NCBI GenBank assembly: GCA_036785325.1
Contig: JAXIVH010000030.1
Span: forward strand, 2,758,994 to 2,822,993
DNA: 64,000 nt
Origin: Urophycis tenuis
Taxonomy: Eukaryota > Chordata > Actinopteri > Gadiformes > Phycidae
Reading direction: 5' to 3'
A model generated the notes under the pieces. That model was not told where the DNA came from and did not search any database. It was given only the letters and a program-made list of their open reading frames with translations. Positions 31,476 to 44,249 of this stretch are shown here, in pieces; the first letter of the stretch is position 1, and the number at the start of each line of letters is the position of its first letter. Position numbers and translations under genes: made by a program.

Positions 31476-34400
31476 GTCAGTGTTGTATATATTATATTAT
31501 TATATATATATTATATTACCAGATGGAAAATGGCAACGCCGCAAGAAACTGTTCACAACCAATTATTATTAAATAAATATTCACGTAGCCGTCACATTGG
31601 TTAGTTGGGTGTGAATGCCTGTGGGAACCATGCAAGCCAATGCTTTTTTTTTTTGTTTTGTTCTGTGTTTGGTTTCTCCACTCAGGGTTGCATTTAGATA
31701 GCATCTTAGGCAACGAAGTTACAAATAAAAAATACCTCTGCTTTTCTTAGTGTTTTATCAGCGCGTATCAGAATGTGCAAGCTGTCCTCACTGTTCCAGA
31801 ACGGACACAACCCCATTCACGTCACACGCAAAACGGGTTTCATCTGTTTACAGACAATACGGGTTTGTTCGGTATGAGAGTATACAGTAGAACATTCCCT
31901 AGTCTTTGTCCCATTTTTGTTGCTGTCTTATTACAACATTATTTGAATAATGTTATAAGGTGAGTGCTGCAAGTCCTCAGCATTCCTCAGTTTATGTTCT
32001 TCTTCAGCTTCATTAGTGTGTTATACAAACACACTATTAGTGTGCTTTCCAAGTGAGCCACACGATGGTTTATTTGTATTAGTGTGGTTGCAAGTCACGC
32101 TATTGTTTTTCTGCGTGTTAAATTGCTCTCCTAGAGATCCCCCTCATAAGCTATGTAGACAACAGTTTGAGGGATCACCACCAAACTACTCAAAACAATC
32201 AATCAATCAATCTGATCAGTCTGCTTCACAGTAGGCCCGGGAGGTCAGACTTGGTGGATATTTTAAGTAAATGAGGCAATGTGGAAAACTTGGTTGATAA
32301 AAATCACATGTTGATCGTTATTCTTTATACTTACCGATGGAGCAGATTTTCGATATCTATTGAGATTCGGCAGTTTTAGTTTTACAAAATGTCGCCTCGT
32401 TGACACCAGGCAGAAGACGGGCTTCGTTGGATCGTCGTGCGTTCTTAGACCTGGGCATTCAAGGCTATAGCCCCAGATCTCTGTGGCGTCAAATAAAAAA
32501 TACAAAAACATAATAATGATGAAAATCAGTTGCAAAGCTAGACCTTTTTTGGGTGGGTTCAAGCCCACCCAAAACTTGCCTTAGCCCATCCTATCATTTC
32601 CTCCTCAAATCTATTCTACCGTCTAGACTGTTCAAAAATATGTGTTGGATTGATAGATAAATAGATAGATTTACCCCCGCCCCACCAGGATAAATTCACG
32701 ATATCCACCAGGTCACCTTTAAATGCAGGAAATCACGCGAAAGCTGCTCATTTGTTCGATGAAGGTGGCATATTCGGATCTGGATAATCTGGATAATTCA
32801 AATCTGGATAATTCAAATCCCCAATACTGCAGGTGTTTGCCCATTGTTGTACAGGGGAACGGTATGTTCCCGTGTAAACCCTCAGAGAAGATTTAATGAG
32901 AAGGTTTCCCTGCCAATCCAACTACACCCTCCGGGGAAATCCTCTTATCCTCCGCCCGTGTCAGGTGACTCAACAACCGCAGAAACATCTGATTGTTGAG
33001 TCTGAGCTACCTCACCACGCTGCTGTTCAGCTAACCCGGTACCGGACGGTCCACAGCGGTTCTTCAAGCTCAGACTTACTTTAAGGGCGTCTCAACTATC
33101 CTGCTAGAAAGGCAAGGCAAGGCAGTTTCATTTGTATAGCGCATTTCATACACAATGGCAACTCAATGTGCTTTACATAAAACAAACATTTAACAGTAAG
33201 ATTTGGGAACATTAAAACATGCAATTTGAGAAATGAAAATAAGACCCAATACCTACAATTACCCCCCCCACACACACACACACTAATAATAAAAACAAAG
33301 TACAGAGAAAGAGAGAGAAACTAGATAAAATATTGCAGCATAAAATAATGATTTGCTTTAAAATCATTGATAGGACATAGAGTGCAAATGAAAGATTAAA
33401 ATGTAAAGTGCTTTAAAAGAGCTAAATCATAAGCACAGGAGAAGAGAAGTGTTTTTAACCTGGATTTAAAAATGTTGACAGTTGGGGGAATGTTTGTACT
33501 AAAGTTAGTTTGAGCTGGCAGGCTAGCGCACACATAGACTCCAGGTAGGCCCCATGTCAGTACGGGTTTCCGGAGCCCACCCCGCCATACCTGATGAGTG
33601 TGAACATTCAGGATAGGCCAAACGCACATGCATATGTAGGTGACGCGCTCTGTCACATTGTGGGCAGGGACTTTTTGTTTCTCAAACATTCCAGGTCATC
33701 CACCCCCCCCCCCCCCCCCCCCCCCCCCCAAATAAAAGGAGGTGCCGAACCCTGTCGTTCAGATGGTGGCAAGAGGGTTAAACCACCGATAGATAGTCCT
33801 GCTCATTTGTTTGATGAAGGCGGCATATTCTGATGACCGGCTGGATAACATCGCCCGTTGATGATGGCATATTCAAATCCCCAATACCACGCCCCCCCCC
33901 TTGCAGGCAAACAGGTTGTACAGGTGAACAGCATGTTCCCGTGTAAACCCTCAGGAAGATAAGGTAACAATAAGGTTTCCCTGCCAACCCGACCGATCAT
34001 CTCATCGGAGATGATCATCTCGATCGTCTCCGCCCGTGTCAGCTGACTGGTGTCGACAGGGAAGTCACGCATCCCGCACTGGAACAGCAACATGATTTCA
34101 AACTTCCAATATTTCTAAAAATGATCCTTCCCTGGCACACCCACGGACATCGACCCATATCCCTGCTGAACAGGTCGTTGTCTCTGTACTTGTTCTCTAC
34201 ACCAGTGGTTCCAGTGGCGGTTCTACACGGGGTCCAGGGGGGGCCCGTGCCCCTGTAAAAATGTCCCTGTACCCCCCTTGCCCCCCCCCCCCCCCCGCTG
34301 ACCAATTGAAAAAATATGAATTTATTATGACTTTTACACGCGAGCGCCAAAAGCGGAACTAATGCGACACAAACGCTCTACACGGACAAATTAGCGTATA

Positions 34401-37400
34401 AACATTTTAGCTTGCCGGTGTGGTGCTGATCGGTCGGTGAATGGGAGCTCAGAGTTCTAGTCTTGGAGAGAGGAGGTAGCCTACGATTTCTCATCCTGAG
34501 TACTTTTACATATCAGTTGTTGCGATTTTTTTTTATGTGCCCCTCTGGTTAAACACTGGCCCCTCCTTGCCCCCCCTAGAAAATTTTGTCTAGAACCGCC
34601 ACTGAGTGGTTCCCAAACTTTTTGTGCCCAAGGCACACCAAAGGACAGGTAAAAATCTCAAGGCACACCTATTGTGCAAAATAGCCCTTATAACACGCGT
34701 TATCACTCCTATCATGTAAAATGTAGGGATGCACCCGAATACGAATACGTTATTCGGAAAGCACAGATAATGCGATGTAAACATATCTGTATTCTACCCG
34801 AATATTCGCGTTATTATTCGGCAAAAAAAAAAAACTTAAAATCCGTTCATATCATTGTGGATGGCAGGTTGGCAACAAGATAAAAATGTCTATTCTGTTT
34901 GCAGCATCGGACTTTGATTTTGCTAAATAGTCGTTTCATTTATTACAATTGATTGAAAGGAGATGTCGTCGTCCCACTGAGTCAGCGCACAACAGCGAGC
35001 TGAGCTGAGCTGACCGCGGTGGACATGAAACTTAGAGCTTGAAATTAGACATTCGCCTGACATTCACCACATAGCTGATCTCTCTATCTTATTAAAAGTC
35101 AAATAATCTACTGACACAGTATGTTTTCCTGTTTTGTATTCCGTTGTGAAAATATGAATAGTGTGCGATGGTGTATTTCAGTCAATATTAATTCCTTTAA
35201 GTGACATATGCTGCATGTATCAGTCAGGTTTAATGGAATTTTGACCAAGTATTTCATGGTTATTTAACAGCAACACATTCAAGTGTAGATTTATCATTCA
35301 GTACCCGCTGTGTGAGAGAGGGCACGAGCGCAGCCCTTTGCATTACGTACGTTAGGCAGCAGGTCGCTTGTGCGTGTCCTAGTGGTGTGGACTGGCATAC
35401 AATTCGGTGGGACAAATCAATGATCATTATGGCATTATCTATAAGAAACGTTCAAAACAGTAACCTGGTACTGCGTCTGGAGTAAAGGCAATTGTATAAA
35501 ACATGTTAAATATGTGTAGCCGACTCTGGAGGCCATGCAGGCTATTTCTTTCATAACTATGTAATTATTGTCGTAAAGTATATTTCATAATTATTTATAT
35601 AACAATATTAAATCAATGTGATGCTTGGAAGGGACTACTATTGCATTGCAAATGAATATTAGGTTAGAAAATACAAATTCGGCACAATAAAGGAGACTTC
35701 CGGTATAAATCACGCCCATTTCCGGTTTTCTATCCGAATACAGATACAGATACAGATAATTTTTTGGTTGAACAGATACAGAAACAGATACAGATAGTGA
35801 GGTTGCTGTGCACCTCTAGTAAAATGTCTGTAAATGTGCATAGTTATTTACTAATGCCAAATCAAAGGTGAAAAAGACTATTATTACTCATTAAATATTT
35901 ATTATATTTTATTTATTTATATTTAACAAAATATTTAAAAAATGTATTTGAAACGTTATCAAATTAGGCTTCATCAAAGCAGCAACACACCCATTTAAAC
36001 CAGACAGGTCACAACATTAAAAACGAGGCAAGAATTAAAGAAATGTTTTCAGGTATATATTGTTTGCCTTTGTTGAGTCTATGCCTGCACGATATCAGCA
36101 AAATGTGCAATGTGCGATCACACTGTTCAATATTGCGATGACGATATGACTTGCGATAATAAATAAGAAAAGAGTTACATTTTGGTCATGGTGAATACGT
36201 CGGTTAGCCTGGCTGACGCGTCCACATCTCGATGAGATGGTGGTCTGGGAACTAGGTGTGCATTTTCTCGTATTTGAGGCGTGGTTTACGAATGCCTAGA
36301 GCCGTTTATTGGGCGCTACCAATGTCTATCAAATGGCGTCTGGTTCTTCACGTGCTGCTTTGCGCGCGATTCATAGCCAATTGCTACTAAAAATTAGCTA
36401 CTAAAATTAAATTAATTGCTACAAAAGCTACTTAATACACTTTCTAAGGCTGCATCGAACGGTAACGTTGTGTCCGCTGCCATGTTGGATTAACACGCTA
36501 CAAGCTTCGGTGTTGCGCATAGACGTCTTCATCGTCTTGAGGCCCCCCCGTTCTGTGATTGGTTCCCTAACTCAGGGGAAAATAAGGGCGGTGGTTTCCA
36601 GGCTGTCTTTGCAGTGAGAATGAAATTGCGCGCAAAGCAGCATGGGAATTCCCAGGCTATACGTCGGTATCATAGACTGTATATAAATATGGACAAACCC
36701 TCCGTGACGTCACCCATAGACATTCTTAACAGCGGAGATGAAGCCTAAAATTGAGCTTCTGGGCGCCGCCATCTTGGACATATCAGTCTGTGTTCTAAGC
36801 CCGCCTACCTCCGGCCAGACCAATCAAAGCCTCGAATCCGTGAAGGTCATGCCGTGATTACAGATGACAGCTGCCAATCAAGTTGACCACGCCCTTAATT
36901 ATTAATAAAATAAATCCTTCTCTGTGCATTAAAATAATGGATTCTAAAAAAATTCACCCCCCTCACAGTTGTCATGGACTCGAACACTACTGAAAGACAC
37001 CAAAACGGTTTTTTGAACCAGGCTGTAAACATGTTTATTTTGGCTGTAAAGTTGGACATTTTAACATGGGTGTCTATGGGAGTTGACTCCGTTCTGCAGC
37101 CAGCCTCAAGCGGCCAGTCGAGGAACTGCAAGTTTTTGCACTTCCGCATGGGCTTCATTTTTCAGCATGGAATGTTGCCGCTTGGTCAGTATGAATTTAA
37201 ACAAATGTGCATATCGTGACGTCACTGACTGCGTCTCCATCCCGTAAAAGTTTAGTGGTCTCCTTGACATCGGTCGACACGTCACTTTATAACGGTGTCG
37301 AGATATTTCAATGCATTGTTTCATGTAGGACCTATTGCTACGGTGCCTGAACCCAAAGTTATAACTATAGCCTTCTATAACTTTGAACAGTGACCGCGAA

Positions 37401-38338
37401 CATTTTCTCTACTGCAGCCGCAGCCATCATAACAGACAAGCGTGAACCATTGATGAAATGAAGCGAAAAAGAAAGAACGTAGCCTACGTGTGTGTGTGTG
37501 TGTATGTAGGCAATTTATATTCGCGATACTTTCTAAAATATAATTAATAGGGTTTTATTGTAGTTGCATTAGTTATTTGAAGAGTTAAAAAAAAAACAAC
37601 GGTCGGTCTTAACGCAAGTTTACAACCGGCAAGTTGGTCGGACTAAAATAAAAACTAAACTAAAAATAAAAATATTTGGGTCGGTCCTAAATTGACAGGA
37701 TCGGTCGGGTTACGGCCAACCAGAATATTTTGAAGGATGGCCCGAGTGTGCGTGGCTAACTTATCGCAATACAGACCAGCTTTTACAATGTGTTTATCAT
37801 GAACGCTCACATCGCGATGACGATGACAATTGAGACGATGAGTCCATACAAAGTACTGATAAACTAAATTAAAAAATAAGGCAGCTCACTCAACTGGCTG
37901 ATGAAGACTTATGGGTCTCCAAGTTGAAAAGCCTGACAGCTGTTCTCGAAGATGTCACCTGTCAGAAGGCCCTTGCTCACAAAACACGGAATGCCATTCC
38001 CGACAATCACATGCACATGCATCAGTGTGCATTCGGAGTCGTGCTAATCATCGGATCAACATGTTTATTCAAGCAGGTTTTTCTTTCAAGTATGAAGTAG
38101 GCCTACATAAAATGCACACATCGCCCTCCGTGTCACGCGTGTTGAGACAGAGAAGCTCTGCAGCGATGATCACGCACAGAAGTCACACGCCACACGTGAC
38201 AACACTATCATTGTGTAGGCTAATATTTAGCAAAAGAAATAATGATTTTGGACCCTGAGCTGATGTAGTTATATTGTATAATGTCCAGCCTCAAAGTAAG
38301 AGTAAAAAACAGTATGGGAGTAATGAGTATGTGGCTGG

Positions 38339-38400
<62 letters not shown>

Positions 38401-41400
38401 GCGCGCGCACACACTGAAATAATGACCTCTTCGTAAGCCGTAATGACATGTTAATTGGTTTCTTTTCGTAGTTCTACAATTTCACAAACAATTTCATAAC
38501 CCCCCCCCCCTTCGTCGGGGCTGAGCCCCTCCAAAATCAGAAACGCCCCTTGGATACACAACGCAGGTTAAGAGTCAAACGTGCTCTCACCGCCAGTCCT
38601 CAGTGTATTTTGTAGCGCCGTTCCGCTAAATGCCATCTGCTGAAATGCTTCATTCATGTGTATTTTAAATGTTAATCGCTTATCGATTTTTCAGTTTTGG
38701 AATTGATTTCAGTTTAGATCTCGATCGACTTGCAGGATGAACAAGGCTCCCACGCGGGGATATGAGCAAGACGTGGGTGCTCGGACCACACACCACTTCA
38801 TGTATCCCGAGAGCGCCATTAACCTGGACCCCGACACCAGCCTCGTGCTGATCCCCTTCAAGACCCTCGACCTGCTGTGGCTCATCAGTGCCTTCACTAC
38901 CGGCACTATCAAAAGGTGAGTCAATCCGAACGGCGGCGCTATAGAGTTGGCGCATACCGCTGCCCGCTGTTTGGGAAAATGGATGGGGAAACACATTGCG
39001 CGGTGTGTGCGCGTCCGGGTTGCGCGTCAATGTCATCGATGACATCACGTTTTTGTCACATGCGTACGGGAACAAAATAACGGCGATGTGGGTCAGAGTT
39101 AAGCGCTATAGCTTGAGTGTAATTTGTTTCGAGATGCTACAGCTTTACGTCAGTTATTTGTAAGTGAAGTGCTCTGTGAGAATATCTGACACCGCCTGCC
39201 TGTGATTGGCAGAAGTTAGATTTTAGACTAAGGTGACCACATGTCTGAGACAAAATCAAGGGACATTTTCGGTTTAGTGGTTTAAAAACCTCCAAACATG
39301 TAGTGTTTTTGTCATAGAAAAACTAAAATGGGGACACTGCCCTTACCATTCACAACGCAGTTTCTCTCACTCTATTTATCCAAAATTGCAAAGGAATTGA
39401 TAAATAATTATGTTTTTTCACCTGATTAATGTAGTAAATTCTAGCTGACATCAAAAACATCCTTAAAATCAGCTTAAAAAAAAACATGTATCAGACACAT
39501 GTATCAGGAGGCCTGATACATGTTGATACACTACATGTAGGCTATCAACATGTATAAGGCCTCCTCCTTACACCGTATGATTTTCACAAGATTTGGTATT
39601 ATGCAGCACAACAAATTGCTTGTAGACTACAGTAGGCCCATAGGTCCTTACATATCATTCTAAAACTGTTAGTCCCAATGCTTGATTCTGGTGTGCTTTA
39701 TGAGACGATAAAGTACACCTGTCCCCATCCAACGCTGCTGCTGACCGCTTCACATATCACTCCGCGCATAGCAACGACAATAAAGAAACTCGGAACCGGC
39801 TTTTTTCTGCTTTGTTATGGAATGGAAAGTTAACTTCGATTTGTTGGATGGACTAACTATGGTCGATAAACTGCTTGTGGAAAGGGGCCGTTAAAAATAA
39901 AGTGATTGCTTGCAAGCAACGTGTTGTTTCTGCAACCTGGCCGGGAACTACTTCCTTGTATCTGGGAACTACTTTGTTGCGCATCTAGTGAATTATTAGT
40001 GAAAGGGAAGCGTTTTTATTGCTACATGATTTTTCATATTGCCGCGTTGGTAACAGTTTTAGAATAGCAATTAGCCACTCGACGGTGTGAATTATGGAAA
40101 AATAATAATAAGGAGTTTATGTTTATAATAAAATAAAAATAAACTCCTTATTTTTCCATAATCCACAACCTCTCGTGACTAATTGCTAAACTTAAACACT
40201 ATTAACTTCAGTCCACCAGGGAGCTCGGCACACTATTCTGTCAGAGCCCTATGATTTTATAAGTTGGTACAATAGACATCTGGCAGCCTCCCAGGGCATT
40301 CCTTAAAGACAGTTTAAAAGTGTGTTAATATAACATTGCAGGTGAAGTGAACTATCCTGTTCAAGGAGAAATGGGCAATGAATGGCAAGGGATACGCTAC
40401 AATTCTTCTTTAGTTTCGTTGTTGTTTTATCAACGGGCCTAGCCAGCCAGAGACTATCATCACTGACACTGACAGGCTGCCACAAGTTCGTGATGACTAG
40501 TTAAGTTTTTAATGGTTTTATTCAATGAAGTTGCCGACAAGATGCCAACAACCTCCAAGGAGCTAGCGTGACATTGAAATCCTCCTAATTAAGTCATCCT
40601 ACTAAAACTAATTGCTGGTAATAATGTTAGCAATAGCTATGTCTGTCAGACAAACAGATCTGTGATCATACACACACATCGTAGATAATAAACAGATGAT
40701 AAACAGTAACACTCACAAGAAGACCTTTGGTTCACCAATTGTATTCAATCAATGATATTCCTGCCGTGTTTACACCATAGCCGGCTGAATAGATGCACGA
40801 ATGTCATGAGGCTACCTGCAGCCTCTACCGCGCAGCTGGCATTCTAGAGGGGCATTGTGCTCTGATCGGGGCTTGTTCTGACTGGCTTTAGCCGGTGGCT
40901 GTGTGAGCAGTAGGGTACGGTGCGCAACTACATGTCTTTAGGTCAACATTTTCATTTTTTCATTTTTTCCTTCATTCCAATTTCGGATCTTTCAGTCACA
41001 GTGAAAACCGGGGACATTTCCAGGGGACAGCAGTAGCCGGGGACAGGTCACTGAAAACGGGGACTGTCCCCGGAAACCGGGGACGTCTGGTCACCGTATT
41101 TTAGACCCCTTTTTTACCCTACGCTCACACTGACGGGCGTGCAAGCGTTTTTGTGCTCGGAGATTTTCGCCTGGTGGGCTTTCCGGGGGAGTGTCTGTAG
41201 CGATAGTATTGAAACCTGTGTCAGCTCGAAAACAATTGATAATATCCAGCCATTGATAATATCCAATCATACCCATGACGTTTTCTGGTTTAACAACATT
41301 TATTTCTCGATAGATTTCGAAACACATACCAGGGTAAAGTCACATTCGTTAGATATATCCATAATCCTATCTCTCGCCGACGTGGTCCACCATGCTGGAT

Positions 41401-42002
41401 ATTTTCTGAAGTTGCGCGGCCGCCACGCCTCCTTCGCTCGGATTGGCTTTTGCAAAAAAACGCTGTGTCTTTTCGCTCAACATTTGCATAGAATAGGACT
41501 CGTTTCTATTTTTTTGCCCCGCCCTCCTCGCGTTTTGCAGCCCACACGCTTCGCTTTGTCGCCCGTCTCTCACTGCCATTGGAAATGAATGGAAACGCGT
41601 CGCCAAGCCTCTGTCAAAAAACGCCAGTGTGAGCGTAGCGTTATGGCTCATTTCTCTGTGTAACCGGGGCTTCCCTGATTGATTTGGGGAAGCCGTCATT
41701 CACATGTCACTGGCCAAAGAGCAAAACCTCCTATATGAAAACTTTTTTGTGGGGGGGAAAAACAAAACAAAACGTGTTGTTTTCTTGCAGAATGCTATTT
41801 TTAAGGATGCCCAATACAATCCAGTGTTTTTGGACGATATCATGTGTTAACAATACCGACCAGGATTTAGTGCCTCGCAAAGTGCTGATAAGATAGTTTT
41901 CCCCCACTTTTCCTAGATCATTTTGCAGATAGGAGGGTTTGGCTCTTCGGCCATGTCGGCTACAGAATCCTGATGCATCGCTTCTCAATGGCGGGAGGGC
42001 AG

Positions 42003-42061
<59 letters not shown>

Positions 42062-42478
42062 GGGGGGGGGGGGGGGGCTTTGGGGTTTTCTTTTCTGAAT
42101 CTTTCCCTTTTCTGCTCTCGCTTCACAACCATAACCAGCTTTGAGTGCAGAACAGAACCGCTGTGAAAACAATGTTTTTGAGTTGACACTTGTTATTATC
42201 AATTAACATAGTAGGCCTACATAACTCATGAGCACCAAAAATAAAATGCGTTCAAATGGACAATGGAATCCCATAAAATATCACGAATATATGTGAATGC
42301 AATGTTTGCAAGTGAATGTGAAAGTCAAAAGGATGTTATCAAATGTGAAAATAGGTTCATCTGTTTAATTTGAGGTGAGTTCAGGTGAGTTTTCGATATC
42401 AGTAGGATATTCATTGTACATTGTATATATATATATATATATATATTTATATTTAGGCCTATAGTTATTTTTACTTAC

Positions 42479-42530
<52 letters not shown>

Positions 42531-43163
42531 CTGCTTTCTATTGCACCAATTGCACCAAGACAAATTCCGTGTAGGTGCAAACCTACTTGGCAATAAATCG
42601 AATTCTGATTCTGATTCTGATGCCAGTGCATAAGCTCATTTCCACTGGATGCGGAACGGCTGCAGATCCGCTCCGCTGCGGCGGCGGAGCCGATACATAT
42701 CCATTTATAATCAACGTGTGAGCGTCCACTGACTCCGGGTCCGCTGCGTCGTGGGTGCGGAACGGCTCCGTCATCCGCCAGCCCTCGCAAACGATACGCA
42801 GAGCTTCTATTTTTGACGGACGCCGGAGCACGGGGCATCAAATTCGACTCGTTCGAGCAAGAAGTCGTGCACAGATACAAGATAAAACATCCGACTTATT
42901 TAAAAAATAAAATACCTCTGGTTCTCAGCGGATCATATTTCACCAATTTAATAGGCTACGTCATAATGAGCGGGGACAGACCTGAAGTCAACAGGTCAGG
43001 TTCGAGGCGGCTTTTCACCTCGACATCATGGATGAAGAGTGTCTAATTATGGGTGTTCAAAATCACCCAGTGATTTTTGACCAGTCAAATCCTTTTTACA
43101 AGGATAACGATCTTCTTCTACTCCTGACTATGGAATGGACTCAAAAACATTGTAAATAAAGTA

Positions 43164-43206
<43 letters not shown>

Positions 43207-44050
43207 AAATGCTTTGTGGTTCTCGTCCGGTTATATCGCGTGATTATGCGTCAATTCGCGAGATCTCGTGCGCCCTCGGACAGCTGTCACAACAGGCGGA
43301 CCCGCAACGGAGCGGAGCACGGCAGTGTGTTTTGACGGAGTTGAAGTACGCAGCCGTTCCGCAGCGGAGCGGATCTGCAGCCGTTCCGCATCCAGTGGAA
43401 TTTCGGCGGGACGGAACCAATGTGTGTTGACCATAGGTGTTGACGGAGTTGAAGTACGCAGCCGTTCCGCAGCGGAGCGGATCTGCAGCCGTTCCGCATC
43501 CAGTGGAATTTCCGCGTAGACAAAGCCCTAGTTCGCCATCTAGTGGTCATTTAGTAGAGCTGCAGCCGGAGTTCTCGCGTTGTTAGGCACTGCAATTTCA
43601 CTACATAAACGATAAATTCAACGATAAGTTTATATATGTAGCGACTATCCTGGCAAACAATTAGTCACTCGACTGGGTGCGGGAAGAGACCTGTTTTTGA
43701 CGCGCTTACTAACTCATGGATGAATGAATGATGTCCAGGCGGCATTCACTGTCGGGTGAGGTTCCCATTTATTCTCGGTTTTAAGGAGATTATATGACAG
43801 AAAGGGTAACAAGACAAAGGTGGAGCAGCGGAGCAGTGTAGCAGCGTTAAAAACCTTGCAATCTCCCCGTCACACATACGTAAGGGGCCGCGCTCAACAC
43901 CTGAGCATAAATAGCCTAAATATACATACATACATACATACACACCTGTGCTGATGTGGACCCAACCTACCACCCTAACCTATACTGCCACCCAGTGACA
44001 AACCTAAAAAGTAAATAAACAGACTGAAAATAAACAGACATAATGGCTCC

Positions 44051-44126
<76 letters not shown>

Positions 44127-44163
44127 TTATTTATTTATTTATTTATTTATTTATATAATCTTA

Positions 44164-44249
<86 letters not shown>

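Larger units (their letters stand above)
36165..37743. mobile_element. Interrupted copy of a GGATGGCC-ended element
   Basis: The parts 36165-36204 and about 37187-37743 match the continuous copy at 58775-59332 (TGGTCACGGTGAATACGTCGG, ACCTATTGCTACGGTGCCTG, AAGGATGGCC). The left end is truncated. Two other MITEs (36205-36659 and about 36669-37186) sit inside it. Confidence 0.75.

Noticed and set aside
32740..34055. A gene family duplicated in intron 2
   Set aside because: The two related blocks share sequence but no conserved open frame, so they are treated as a non-coding repeat.
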